A DNA stretch of 64,000 nucleotides from Eucommia ulmoides (taxonomy: Eukaryota; Streptophyta; Magnoliopsida; Garryales; Eucommiaceae): contig CM028330.1 of the NCBI GenBank assembly GCA_016647705.1, forward strand, positions 51,138,897 to 51,202,896, in the 5' to 3' direction. The notes under the pieces were generated by a model. The model was not told the origin of the DNA and did not search any database. It saw nothing but the letters and a program-made list of their open reading frames with translations. The stretch's first letter is position 1. Each line of letters starts with the position of its first letter. The translations under genes and the position numbers were made by a program. Positions 11,553-23,732 of this stretch are shown in pieces.

Positions 11553-12234
11553 ACGCTGTCTTAATAGTATAAAAAAAATTATGGATCAAGTATTTATCAA
11601 ACACCATTTTTTAAAATATAATATAAATATAATCGCATACTGAGCCGAAATAAAATTCATCTTCTACCATCACAATAAAAATGATGCATTTAAAATAACC
11701 AATCAAATTATTTTGATATATAATAAAATATCACACATATATTTTTCTACTGACCATAGGATTATTTCACCTCATGATCGGGAGTTACGACAGTACCGTA
11801 ACCTATACAACTGTGTCATCTAAGGTGACTATCAGTGTTAGGGCCATTCGATATCTCCAATGGTAAGAGTCAACATAATGGTATAAAATATCATATCAAC
11901 AACATAATCAACTACCTGCATGACTTGCCCTCCTGACAGGTCTCAACATATCAACAACATAATCAACCACCTGCAGGACTTGCCCTCCTGTCAGGTCACA
12001 ACAATAACGTTCTACAGGATATGCCCTTCTGTAAGGACCAACCATATCTCGCAGGACATACCCTCCTGACAAGACAATTATGGCATAGTAAGATAATAAA
12101 AATAATTTTTCCACCTTAAAAATTTTCTTGATCCATTTAGCATCATAAAACTGTTCAGTTTCAACAACCCTTTTTTTTTCTGAATTTAATACAAAAATAT
12201 AATTTGACAATTTATATAAAAGACAGTAAACTCC
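11553..12234. repeat. Repeat block with inverted ends, copy 3
   Basis: This is a tandem neighbour of copy 2. It starts with CGCTGTCTTAATAG and ends AAAGACAGTAAACTC, so its ends are more decayed. The core minisatellite (about 11905-12080) has three to four units of the CCTGCAGGACTTGCCCTCCTG type. The segment TATGGATCAAG is again inverted against CTTGATCCAT near the far end. Confidence 0.6.
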
Positions 12235-12725
12235 TTTAAATTGGTCATTTCAAATCAACGACAATTTTTTTAGTCTACGACTAACACGACACTAATCCAG
12301 TCTCACTTTACTACTTTAAGTAAGTTGCATTAGTCAAATTCCACCTAAGATATTCATATGTTCAAATTGAAACTGTAGGGACCAAAGTAAAATAATAGTA
12401 ACAACATATGGGTGCAAAGTATGGAACCACCCAAAATATAACAGAGACGTCAATGCATGTAAATATGGACTAGACAATTAAATGAAATAATAGAATTCAA
12501 ATTTAGTAGCCATAGATTTAGAACACCTAATAAAAGTTGTATTGCACAATCATTTAATCCAAGTCAAATCACGCAAAGTAAACCATTTGGAGAAAAATTA
12601 TGTGAATTGATCAGATAAATAAAATCGACTAATAATAATATCTTATTATTAGGATAAAATTATTAGTGTTAATATTAGCACAATTATCAACAACAAAGTG
12701 ATAATTGTACCATTATAAAATATAT

Positions 12726-13742
12726 GGGTTAATTACACTTTACCCCCTTGTGGTATGGCCGATTTGCACTTTACCTCCTTGTAGTTTAAATATCGCCACT
12801 TATCCCCCTGTGGTTTTGGACTTAAGTGCAACCGTTACATTTTCTGTTAACTCCAGCGGTCAATAGACGGAAGTCAACGAAAATCCGTTAAATAGTGTAA
12901 AATGACATTTATACCCTTAATACTATTTGAAAAATTGGGAAATGACTATTTTAATACTATTTGAAAACTTAAGGGGCCATAAATGTATTTTTTTTCCAGA
13001 TCATCTTCAACTTCGCCGTCTTCGCCGTCTGCTCTCGATTTCGATTTTGATTTCGAAATCGAAATCGATCGATACCCAGTCGCGAAATCGATTTCGAAAT
13101 TGAAATCGAAATCGAAAAACCCTTTTCGCCGAACTAGGGTTTCGATTTCAATTTCGATTTTCAAAACCCTAGTTTGGCGAAGAGGGTTTTTTTATTTCGA
13201 TTTCGATTTCGATTTCGAAATCGAAACCCAGTTTCGAAATCGAAATTGAAACCCTAGTTCGTATGTGCATGTATGTATGTATATGTATATGTATATGTAT
13301 GTGTATGTGTATGTATATGTATATGGTTGGGTTGGGATCGATTTCGAAATCGACGGTGTGGATGGTTGGGTTGGGGGTGACCGGCGACGTTGGATGGTTG
13401 GGTTGGGGGTGGTTCGTACCCAGAAGAGAGAGAGAAAGAGACGACGTCGGAAGTTCGCCGGAGCAGTCGGAGCCATCGTCATCGTCAGAGCAGAGAAATT
13501 TTTTTGAGAAAAATACATTTTGACCCTTTTAGTTTTTAAAAATTTTGCAAATAGATCCCTTGAATTATTTAAGCAAAATGATAAAATTACCCTTAATTTT
13601 AAAGTGAACAGACACAATTACCCCTAATTTTAACCGTGACACTTAAGTCCAAGACCACAGGGAGGTAAGTGGCGACGTTTAAATCACAAGGGGGTAAAGT
13701 ACAAATCGATCAAACCACAAGGGAGTAAAGTGTAATTAACCC
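12726..13742. mobile_element. Mutator-type non-autonomous element (MITE), 1017 bp
   Basis: The ends are long inverted repeats: GGGTTAATTACACTTTACCC on the left and the near match GGGTTAATTACACTTTACTCC on the right as reverse complement. Similarity continues for about 100 bp (CTTGTGGT.TG..CGATTTG.ACTTTACC). A perfect 9-bp target duplication AAAATATAT flanks it (12717-12725 and 13743-13751), which is the size made by Mutator-like transposases. The centre has TTTCGA/TCGAAA repeats (about 13030-13250) and a GTATAT-type microsatellite (13261-13325). The ORFs in it are by-products of these repeats. Confidence 0.88.
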
Positions 13743-14080
13743 AAAATATATTGGTACTATCAACAGGAATTATTAACACTAATTATTATTCAGTTGATCA
13801 GATTGCAGATAATTCCTATTGTGACCAATTCCTGATGGATGGAAATTATTAGTGTTAATATTTTAATATGGGTAAAATTGATTCAACGGATAATTTGATC
13901 AACAATTGTTGCACCTAATAATTCGACCAGCCTAATAATTTGATCAACAATTATCTTATTAAAATTATCCAGTTGGTTGCCACTTGATTAGTGGATTATA
14001 ATTATTATGTAAATAATAAGATAATTGGTCGCATTAATTTCCTAAGGCTATATTAGGATAATTTCAACAATTATCCTACG

Positions 14081-14091
14081 CTTTGATACCA
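14081..14091 (-). other. Primer-binding site of family A element
   Basis: The reverse complement reads TGGTATCAAAG, close to the initiator tRNA-Met complement TGGTATCAGAG used by many plant LTR elements. It sits 2 bp from the LTR edge at 14094 and fixes the orientation as minus. Confidence 0.7.
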
Positions 14092-14093
14092 AA

Positions 14094-14532
14094 TGTAACG
14101 GTCTGGTTTTCCAGGGGCGTCATGCGATTTTTTCCCTTGGAGAATTAACATTAAAATCAAATGACCAATAATTTATTATTAATAAATCCGATAAATTTTA
14201 CAATGTGATGTCGATAATTATAACTATCGCATTATCGAATCAATTTTACAATGGTAATTATTATTACAAATAGAAATTCTAAAGATTAATACTAAAGATT
14301 AGCATTTCTAGATTAGTATAATAATAGTATATCTTAGTAAATCAAGAGACACTACTAGAGTAGAAATGTTCCATTATAGTTTCTTTATAATAATATTATT
14401 ATAAGGTACGTAAAAAGAATATCTTATGTTATAAATTAAACTTGTAGTCTTAAATCTGTTTCAATTTCCGACTTCTAATTCCAAATCAAATTCCAAGTTT
14501 TAACTTTTAAATCCAATTTCTATATATAAGCG

Positions 14533-14572
<40 letters not shown>

Positions 14573-17500
14573 TACACACACACACACATATATATATAAC
14601 TAAAAATAATACTGATTCAGTTTTTCAACAGTAAATATAATTGAAAAAAATAATTTAGTGGAATAGTTACAATAGTGAATAATATCCTAGTGAGATATTA
14701 AAATGAAATAGTGATAGCCCATTATTTGTATTTTGGAGAAAAGTGAATAATATCTCATATTTATGCTATGAGATACCACTAATACACACTAAATTTATTA
14801 ATATTTAATAATTATATTGATAACATTATATTCACTAAATATTATTATTTTAGTGAGTTATTACAATAGAGAATTTACAGAGTCGTAATATTTATTTAAT
14901 ATATATTATTTACTAATAACCTTTCAAAAAAATTCCTATTTATCCTAGTGGTGGCCCATATACGTCGATAATTATAATTATCGAATTCATCAATTCAATT
15001 TTACAACAGTAAATAATAATTACAATTATTACAAATAGAAACTGTACTATAATTCCTGTCGTCGTTTCGTTCTCACCGGTCCTACAATCAAAACTGTGAG
15101 ATTATGAGTCAGCGTTCAGTAGAATTTCAATTCCTCTAATACGTTCATTTAATTAACACGACAAATAAAATATTTAGACATAATTTTCACATAATCATAA
15201 TTATTTAATGGGAATGGACAACTATAATTAAACTACAATATTAATATAGATCTCACAGTAGAGAAATTAAAAATATATATTATAGGAGTTAGAAATTCTA
15301 CCTGAAATTAAAAATTAATAATCAATCGCAACCAATTATTTCTTTTGTTTTTCCTCCATTTTTTTTCTTTTTGGCTCAGTCTTCTTTGATCTTCCAGCTC
15401 TTCCTAATCTATCTTTTTTTTTTTTCATCTCAATTAACTATCTATAATACTAATATAATCACTCCCATGATTTCTTCCAAGACATGATATAAGTATAATA
15501 AAATAATGATCAATTTCATTTCCCACGCAACGTGTCACCTCCACACACATCATGCGTTCAACTATCTATAATACTAATACAATAGATCACATGATTTCCT
15601 CCAAGATATGATATAAGTATAATAAAATAATGATCAATTTCCTTTCTCATGCACGTGTCATTCATGCTTCACATATGTATATATTTAGGTTGGTTTGTGA
15701 TGGCCCAAGAATTACTCAAGAGGGGGGTGAATTGGGTTTTGGCAAATAATTCGTTATTTAAAATTTACTCAATATAAACTAAATGTTTATGTGATTTGTG
15801 TCAAGTGTATAGCAGATATTCAAAAAAAGAGTAATAATCACAAACACAAATATATGCGAAAATGTAAAGAGTAGAGTTAGAGAGATTGACACCGATATTT
15901 ATAGTAGTTCAGCAAACACCATTTGCCTAGTCTACTCCCCCGAGCTCTTTCGAGAATTTCACTATCTTTGATCTTCTTACGGGTGAAGAACAAACCATTT
16001 AAGTCACCGTTTGAGAAGTACGTATCTCAAGTTTTTACAATTTAGAGTGAATATATTCCACTCACAAATCTCTCCTCTTAAGTAAAACCCTTACTCAAGA
16101 TTTACAATGAAAATCTCATCGTCTCACAAAATAGAGTTTCAACATTCACAAGATATAGAACTCAAGAATCTATGTGTGTAAAGCAAATACAACAAACACT
16201 CAAGAAATATAAATCAAGAAAGAGTATAAGTGTTATTGGACAGATTTTAGCTTGGAAGCCTTTGGTAGTATATCTTTAATCTTTGTAACTCAAGATTGAT
16301 ACTTGGATAAATGGATGATTTCTTCCAGCAATCTTCTCTCCTTATATAGATGTAGAGAATGTAGGACGATATCACACTTGAAGAGCTTGAGAACAAAGTG
16401 ACCGTTGGGGCTTCCTTTTCAAATGTCAATATTCAAAATATATAGGCTCCTATCCATTATCTCTGTAGATTTGTCAACATTTCATCTACTTTTTCCAACC
16501 TCATAAATGCTAGATATGTCTAATTAATTTCAAATGACCCGTTGTCCAATTTGTCTTTGAGGTAATGAAAAATTACAACAATTTGTTCAAAATATTCAAA
16601 GTATTATGGTTGACATTTAAAGCATATAGACAAATCAAGATATAGATATTCAAAGTTGGGTAGGAATCATTGAATTTAAGGCTCCTCAACTTTGAAATAT
16701 GCAACAAGTTGTTCAAGATAATAAGCTATTCACATTATGGAAGACAAGGCATGAGTTAGCATTTAAAGAGCTATCCTACCACTAAGTCAAAATAATATCT
16801 TTGTATTCCCACTTGGTTATCTTGACAAATTCAAATCTAATACTTGTATTTATACATGATTATGTATTTGAGTATGTGTATATAATATGTATAAAACATA
16901 TTATACATGTATATAATCTAATTAAGCACATACAAGTATTTCAAGTATTTAAACACTTAGAATTCATTTAGCATGATGAAAACAAAAATTTTCTACCCTT
17001 TGAGCCAATTTCTCAATTAATCATAGATGTAATGATAAACATATCAATTGATCATACATATATATCATGTAGACATGTTACAATAACATCCCATAATATG
17101 ATTTGAACATACCGAATAAAATATGATATGCAAATCCAAATTTGAGTTCATGACAAAATTCTGCATTTTGAGTTCTAAAATGTTTCAAGATATTTTGATC
17201 AATTTCTTTTCAATTCAACATTGTATTGATCAAATTGAATGATGAAAATATGTTATATATTTATTGTAAGGAAAATGAATCATCATACAGAAATTAGAAC
17301 AAACATATAACGCCAAAACGTGAAGCCGAAAACAAAGCAAAAATAGGGCAGGAGAGAGAAAAACTACTGACATTTTTATAAATGGCAACTATTTTATAGG
17401 AGAAACATATCCAAAATTTTCCTACTATGCACATAAATAAATATTATGGAGTTAGGGTTCCATAGAAAAAAGAATCACTTCATTTGGACTCCAAATGAGT

Positions 17501-18777
17501 GAAATATTATCAAATGAGTGAGCAAAGATCTAGATAAGATTTTCTGTAAAAATCAGCTACTGACGTCTGCCGAAATGTTGAAATTTGAACAACCAAAACA
17601 ACTTAGATTGATATGAAATTTATATGGTTTTAAATATATTTGAATTAACTTTCCAACCATATAATATTCATCATATTTGGACAAGTAATAAGAGATATAC
17701 GGTCAATTTACTACAGAAGGTCCATTCTGATTTTTTGGATAGCAGCAGTTGTTGATATAGTATTTTCAACACAATTCTATTTTTCATTACCCATTCTTGG
17801 TTTTGGTCGATGTCTATGATTATTTTTTTAGCCAAACACCTTAAAAATATTATTTCAATGATGTTCAAAGTGTTTTTGATGATTCAAATATACAATGTAT
17901 CTTATGATCACATAGAAACCGAATTTAAGCAATTTGAGCATTTTTGTGATCAAAATATGAAATTTTCAATTGAGCAATGTATGAACAATCTTATTGCATG
18001 GATCATAATATAATAATTATATGGACATGTTCAAAATATTGTATCAATGATCTTTGAAGTGTTTTCACATTAAGATCATGCAATGTACTATTTGATCACA
18101 TTAAATCCAAATTTAAGCATATTAAGCACATTTGTGATCAAGATGTGAATTTTCTAAATTTGCATGATATGATCAAATATATAATACACATTGTTATATT
18201 TAGGTATATTGGACATATTAGAAACAAAATATCACAAATGTATGCACCATCAGTATGTGTGTGCAACCTATAGAGTTCCGAGTTAAATATCTTGAATAAT
18301 GTTGTCGAAATAAAAAATTGTATTATTTAAATCATACATTTGGACTTGAATGCATCTTCATGATGTATTTCCATAATGTATGTATGACCTATACTTGAAA
18401 ACAATGCTAGTTCATTTAAAACGTCAAATGAGGCGTTATCGTCAAAATCACATTTTCCGGATATCCTATAATTAAAACCGTTTAAGCTAACAGTTTGTTT
18501 CCTTCTTTAGGAAGGAAACAAATTTATCCACAAGTTTATTTATATATTTATATAAATATCCCTTTAAACTAAAAAATAAAAATATTAATTATATCCCAAA
18601 ATTTTTAAATGTATACTTTTAAATAACACAATAATTCCAAATTTTTTAAAACTAATGTAAATTTAACCCCTGAAAATTATCAATTATTATTTATATCATA
18701 AATTAACAAACAATCCCAAAAATATTAAATTTATATAAAATAATATTTTCAAAAGTATAAATTTTTGGGGTATTACA
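14094..18777 (-). repeat. 5' LTR of family A element (split by insertion)
   Basis: The LTR parts are 14094-15697 and 18498-18777. On the minus strand it starts TGTAATACCCCAAAAATTT and ends CCGTTACA. The copy differs from 8004-9870 by scattered substitutions and small indels, so the insertion is not recent. Confidence 0.82.
15698..18492 (+). mobile_element. LTR-like insertion (solo LTR or LARD), 2795 bp
   Basis: It starts TGATGGCCCAAGAATTACTC and ends GCTAACA, flanked by GTTTG on both sides (15693-15697 and 18493-18497). Comparison with the uninterrupted LTR at about 9590 shows a clean insertion. Its start (GGCCCAAG..ACTCAAGAGGGGGGTGAATTGGGT) resembles family B, so the two are probably relatives. 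There is no coding region and no primer-binding site, so a solo LTR is the simplest reading. Confidence 0.85.
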
Positions 18778-18782
18778 GTTTG

Positions 18783-19316
18783 AACTAATTATTCTTGATA
18801 TATTTTTCTCAATTCCCACAAATCTATTTTTATAGACAGATATCAAGCCTTCCAACGGTTAGTTTTTCAAATATATGCCTCTAAAAGATACTCTTAGATC
18901 TCATATAACAATACCTCTCATTTCAGGTGTATTCTACATTTAAAATATCTTTTAATTCTCTCAAATAAATCCACAAAACTAGTTTCAATTTAAAACCATA
19001 AAGATAGGAAGTATTAATCTATTTAAATTAGAAGAATCTCAAAGTTTATGGACCAAATCATTAGGGATAATAGAATAGGTAGACTATAACTTAATTAAGT
19101 TCAAATCCCCCAAATCTCTCCCTTAGAATCCTAAAAAACGCATAGTTTTTTATGAAGAGACCAAATCCCTCGAAATCTCAACATGCACTGTCGATTGACC
19201 GAGCCCTAGCAATCGGTTGATCGACTTCTCCAGAGCCGAAACACAACCTAATCTTTCAAGCCAGTCGGTTAACCGACTCTTATTAATTGGTTGGCCGATT
19301 GATTCAGGATATTCTT
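18783..19316 (+). mobile_element. Family B LTR-like repeat, second part
   Basis: This continues 7159-8003 after removal of the 10.8-kb element. It ends in a stretch of degenerate CGGTTNACCGA motifs (about 19190-19310), where the next family B copy is inserted. Confidence 0.65.
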
Positions 19317-21592
19317 TGTTGGCCCAGTGAACTACTCAAAAGGGGGGGTGAATTGGGTAGTTATAAAAAAATTTAAACAATTTAAATCTTTCAACACTTA
19401 ATTAATCAAATAATCAATTTATCCTAAATCAATTATTATCTTTGTTACGTAGCGGATAAGTATGTAATTCTAAGTGCATACCCAAATAAAATATAAAGAA
19501 AATAAATAATGCAACACACCAAAATATATCCTGGTTCAGCAAGCTAGCCTTACCTAATCCAATCTCCCAAGCTCCACGGAGATTCACAACCTCTAAACTC
19601 TTTGATCCCTTTACCAGATAAGAACCAAACCCTTACAACGATTCTTTTCCCAAACTCAAAATCAATATTTACAATTCTCTTTTCTCAAACTAAGGAAAAA
19701 CCTTATCTTTTTACTAGACTAAAGACTAGCCTAATTCTGTTACAGGAAGAATCACTACCTAATCCTTTTACATGCTAAAGATCAAATTTAATCTTTTTAC
19801 AGGCTAAAGATCAAACCTCACAACTCTCCTAGTATCATTTTCATAGGTAAAGATGGAACCTTCACAATTCTCTCAATTCAATTCAAGAAGAATCACAACC
19901 TAGTTCTTTTCAATGAAAAATAATAACTTAACCTTCTTATACCTTAGGCAAAGATTAAATCTCAACATTTTTCTTAGAAATGATTGAAACCCTAACTACC
20001 CTGACTAGACACCGACTCAGTCATGTCTAATCCGCTCCAACTCACAAATACAAAAAATTATGAGTTTCTTCCTACTCAAAACTTCTACCATCTCAAAATA
20101 AGTATACTCAATTAATGTCCCAAAATTTATTACGTGATAAAATTTAAGTGAAACAAATTAATATATGATTATAATAAGTGTGGGTAGCACAGAATTAAGC
20201 ACGTAATCAGATAATATCACAAAAGCATTTTAAAAATAATTTTTATACTCTTAAGTTTAAAAACGATTTTTCAACAATCTTAAATCCAAGTAATAAACAA
20301 TAATGTGAAATCAAATTTTAGCACAATAACTTGAAAAAATCTCACCAGGAAAACACCGAAGTATAGAAACAGAATTACAAAGAGCACAGATTAATGACAC
20401 CAATTCAACATCGCTTTAGCTCAAGAACTTTTCACACAAATAATCTCTCGAAATAATCTCAACATAATGATAACTCTTAGAAAGTTTAGGAACTTGATAG
20501 TTCTTGATATCTCTTAATCCAAATTCGCAGGTCTATATATAAGGAATTAGAACAAGCACTTCAACGACTAGTTTTCAAATAGACCCCATATATCATATTC
20601 TTTCAATTCTGATATATTTCATTTAAAAATAACTTTTAAATCTCTCAATTATACCCACAAATTATTTCTTAAACATCAACCATAAAATATAGGAAGTATT
20701 TAGTTACTAAAATTGAGACAATCTTTAATTATATATACCAAATCAATAGGGATATCAACATAGATGTATCATATCTATAGTATTTTCGAATCCCCTGAAA
20801 TACTCATTGGATTTGTCAAAAACGACTAATTTTTTACCGAAACCTTGAAATCCTCGAAATCAACCAACACAATCGGTTGACCGAAACCTACCCAGTCAGT
20901 TGACCGATTAATTCAGGATGTAACACAGGTCAAACCTTTAAGGCAATCAGTTGACTAATTACCCCATGGTCGGTTGACCAACTGATTCAAGATGTAATCT
21001 AAGCCAAAATCAAACCACGGTCGGTTGACCGATCATTCCACAGTCGGTTGACCAATTAATTCAGAGAGCCACATTTCCAGCCCTTGACCTATCGGTTGAC
21101 CGATCCTCTCTTGGTTGATTGACCAATCGATGTTGGATGTTCATTTTCACACTTATTTTAGCTCCAAAAATTATCATTTAAACTCATTAACTGATTGCTT
21201 TTCTCGGTTAACACAATTGACATTAAAATATAACTTTAAACATTATTCTTACTTAGATCAATTTTCATTCTTCAATTTCACGTAGGAGTAAATATTTGAA
21301 CACTAATTAGGATTCTAAATTTTATCAAATCAAACACACACAAAATATAATTCATTAATTAGTGTCGTGTGTGATCCTAATTCGGGTTGCATTATAAGAG
21401 TATATGAGTTGTTTTCGCTTAATTTCTTCTGGATCTTCAATACTCTTCATTTCTTCAATGTCCATCTTTATACCCTTGATAATTTCTTCATGGTTCAATC
21501 TTTAATTGAAACATTTGTACTGAAACACTCAACAAACAAGTTCCACAAAAAACATCAACCCTTAATTGTCCATCAAAACCTCGAGATCAACA
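19317..21592 (+). mobile_element. Family B LTR-like repeat, full copy
   Basis: It starts TGTTGGCCCAGTGAACTACTC and ends CGAGATCAACA. The end matches the ends of the copy at 22206 and of the minus-strand copy at 28611 (TTCCAC.AAAA..CATCAA..CTTAATT). It has no ORF. Near its 3' side (20870-21130) it is rich in palindrome-like CGGTTGACCGA. No clean target duplication was found (TTCTT left, TTTCA right). Confidence 0.7.
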
Positions 21593-22206
21593 TTTCAGTT
21601 TCTCTTAAACAAACCACTGACTCAAACGGTTGACCGATTGCCTTCAATCGGTTGACCAATTGGTTTAGGTTGTTCACTTCCTTCACCAATTCAGCCACTA
21701 TTTCAAATGGTTGACTGGCCTCTTCAATTTGGTTGACCGACTAGATCAATAGTACCTCATTTCTGCTCCAAAACTTATTGTTTGATTCGGTTGACTGATT
21801 ACTTTTCTCGGTTGACCGAATTGACCCGAAAATACAACTTTTTAAACTTTAAAACATGTTTTCCAATTAGGTCAATTATCAATTTCATTTCACGTAAGGA
21901 GCACATAGAATATCTTATTTTAGGATCTTCTTACCATGACCCACATATAATTAACTCATTTAAAGTGTCGTGTGTTATCCTAATTCGGGTTGCATTAAGA
22001 GTATATAAATAGAGAATTGTTTTCATCTAGTTTTCTTCAAGGTATTCAAAACTCTTCATTGCATCCATTTTGCACCCTTTATGTTTTCTTCATAAGGACT
22101 TCTTCTTAATCAACTGTATGGAAATCTTTCTGAAACACTCAACAAAATCATTAGTTCCACAAAAAATATAAATATTTAATTATTCATCAAAACCTAGGGT
22201 TCAACA
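21593..22206 (+). mobile_element. Family B LTR-like repeat, third part
   Basis: This is the 3' end of the interrupted family B copy, with further CGGTTGACCGA motifs (21627-21830), a second CGTGTG.TCCTAATTCGGG segment and a terminal GGTTCAACA. The ORFs (for example 21782-22012) are unlike any known family. Confidence 0.6.
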
Positions 22207-22220
22207 ACTAATCTTAGTAA

Positions 22221-22885
22221 TGTGGGGAAATTTAGTGCCCTCCTCAGGACCAATTGGATCCCTACACGTGGACTGGCGTTTTAACCAAGTTTGACTGAGT
22301 GGCCGACCAGGGGATGGCTGAGCTAAGACTTCAAGACTTGTGCGAGCTCAGACCTTATGATTCGAGCTCTGACCTCCAAGCATACTATGCTCAGTAAATG
22401 CTAAAGAGTACCCCTCAACTGAGCTCCAACCAGAGCTCGCCGACCGAGCCCTCCAACCAGAGCTCTTCTCTCTAGTCTCTGGGCGGTTTTCACCAGACAA
22501 ACCTCCTTAAAGGTAAATGGGCTATTCCAATAAGCCAAAAAAGCCCAAGTCCATTACTATATACTCTCTATTTCTATAAATACTAGAGCATTTGAAGGCC
22601 ACAAGATAATGCTCATTTTCCTAATCGAAGTATATTAAGTCATTTTTCCCTAGAGCTCTTACTCTCAAGTCGGAGGAGCTTCATTGGGCAAAACCCCAGT
22701 GGGTCCTTGTGTAGGTACAAGCTTAGAGCTCAGCTCGGATTGGAAGAAGACTCAATCGTCGGACACAAAATTCCAGCTTCCCAGGGCCCCCGAACTCTAG
22801 CTCACCATCTCCACCTCAGCGAGTAATATCTACATGTCTTCTGACTGAACCAACTGGAGGTGTTAGCCAATTTTTTACACCAACA
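22221..22885 (+). mobile_element. Probable solo LTR, 665 bp
   Basis: It starts TGTGGGGAAATTTAGTGCCC and ends TTTTTTACACCAACA. TATATACTC and TATAAATACTAGAG near 22558-22590 give a promoter-like TATA. The unusual repeated words GAGCTC/AGAGCTC occur throughout. It is non-coding. No exact target duplication; CTTAG left and CTTGG right are one mismatch apart if the start is set 3 bp earlier. Confidence 0.6.
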
Positions 22886-23274
22886 CTTGGAACATAAACA
22901 TAAACTTAAAACAGAGTCAATAAAAAACAAAGCATTAATCGAACTAGAACTTATAACATAAACAAAAACACTAATCTTAGGAAATTACAACAGAAACATG
23001 TACCTGCTCACGTTGTCACCATTGGGTCGTTGTCTCTCACTGTCATCACAAGCATAAGATCTATAATTAGGGTTCTCATGATACTAGATCTAGGTGGGAA
23101 TCAAAGAAATCAAAGATAAACTTGGGAAGAAGAAGATAAATCGAAAACAAAGTAAGAAGAAAAAGAGAATAAGAAGAAGAGGCGAGGAACAAACGCGTCG
23201 TCAAAGGGAGTGGGATTGCGGGACGAATGAACAGAAAATCTAAAAAAGAACGAAAGCATCACCACATCATCTAA
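22886..23274. other. Intergenic, no gene seen
   Basis: AT-rich in the first part, then a purine-rich AAGAAGAAG segment. A stretch of about 45 bp (23204-23250) is repeated at 23735-23783 beyond the MITE. Confidence 0.5.
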
Positions 23275-23732
23275 CGCTACATTTGGTACGTTGGAATGGA
23301 ATGAAAAGGAATGGAATAACAATAGGATTGGAATTAGTATGGTAATGGAATAGAATGGTCATTACCATTCCTATGTTTGGTGACAAAATGATTACATGTG
23401 GTATTGGAATGACGTCAAAGAGTAAAATAGTAATTTTATTGAATTTTCAAACGGTATAATAGTTAATTTAATTAAATTTCATTTGAATTTAAATATTTAT
23501 TTAGTATTTGGTCTTATTTTTTGGTCAATTATTGATTAAAACCTAATCCTATATAATTAGGATTAACTAATACCAAATTTATCTTGGTATTAGTTAATCC
23601 CATGCTTTATGGGATTAGGGATTCCTTAATAATGGGAATGTGATTAAATCCTATGTACCAAACATAGGAATGGAATGACCATTCTCATGGTCATTCCAAT
23701 CCCATCTTAAATCTCTCGTACCAAACGCCACC
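23275..23732. mobile_element. Tourist-like MITE, 458 bp
   Basis: The ends are related inverted repeats: CATTTGGTACGTTGGAATGG on the left, and GGTGGCGTTTGGTACGAGAG on the right read as reverse complement. TAA on both sides (23272-23274, 23733-23735) fits a PIF/Harbinger 3-bp duplication. It is filled with GGAATGG/CCATTCC words in both orientations and has no ORF. Confidence 0.7.

Larger units (their letters stand above)
8004..18777 (-). mobile_element. Complete nested LTR element, family A, minus strand
   Basis: The ends are TGTAATGACC at 8004 and GGTATTACA at 18777, flanked by perfect 5-bp duplications GTTTG (7999-8003 and 18778-18782). The right LTR (14094-18777) is split by a younger 2.8-kb insertion; without it, it is about 1880 bp, matching the left LTR (8004-9870). 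Next to the right LTR is a minus-strand primer-binding site (14081-14091, like initiator tRNA-Met). Next to the left LTR is a polypurine tract with the very end of a Ty3/gypsy-type pol. The internal 4.2 kb has no usable ORF, so the element is non-autonomous or heavily decayed. Confidence 0.88.

Noticed and set aside
12946..13617. Overlapping ORFs on both strands
   Set aside because: They read through TTTCGA and GTATAT repeats inside a MITE, giving YTYTYTYIYIY- and SKSKSK-type peptides.
14081..14091. tRNA gene or fragment
   Set aside because: This and the sites at 39711 and 51148 are only the 11-13 bases of primer-binding sites. No cloverleaf could be formed from the surrounding sequence.
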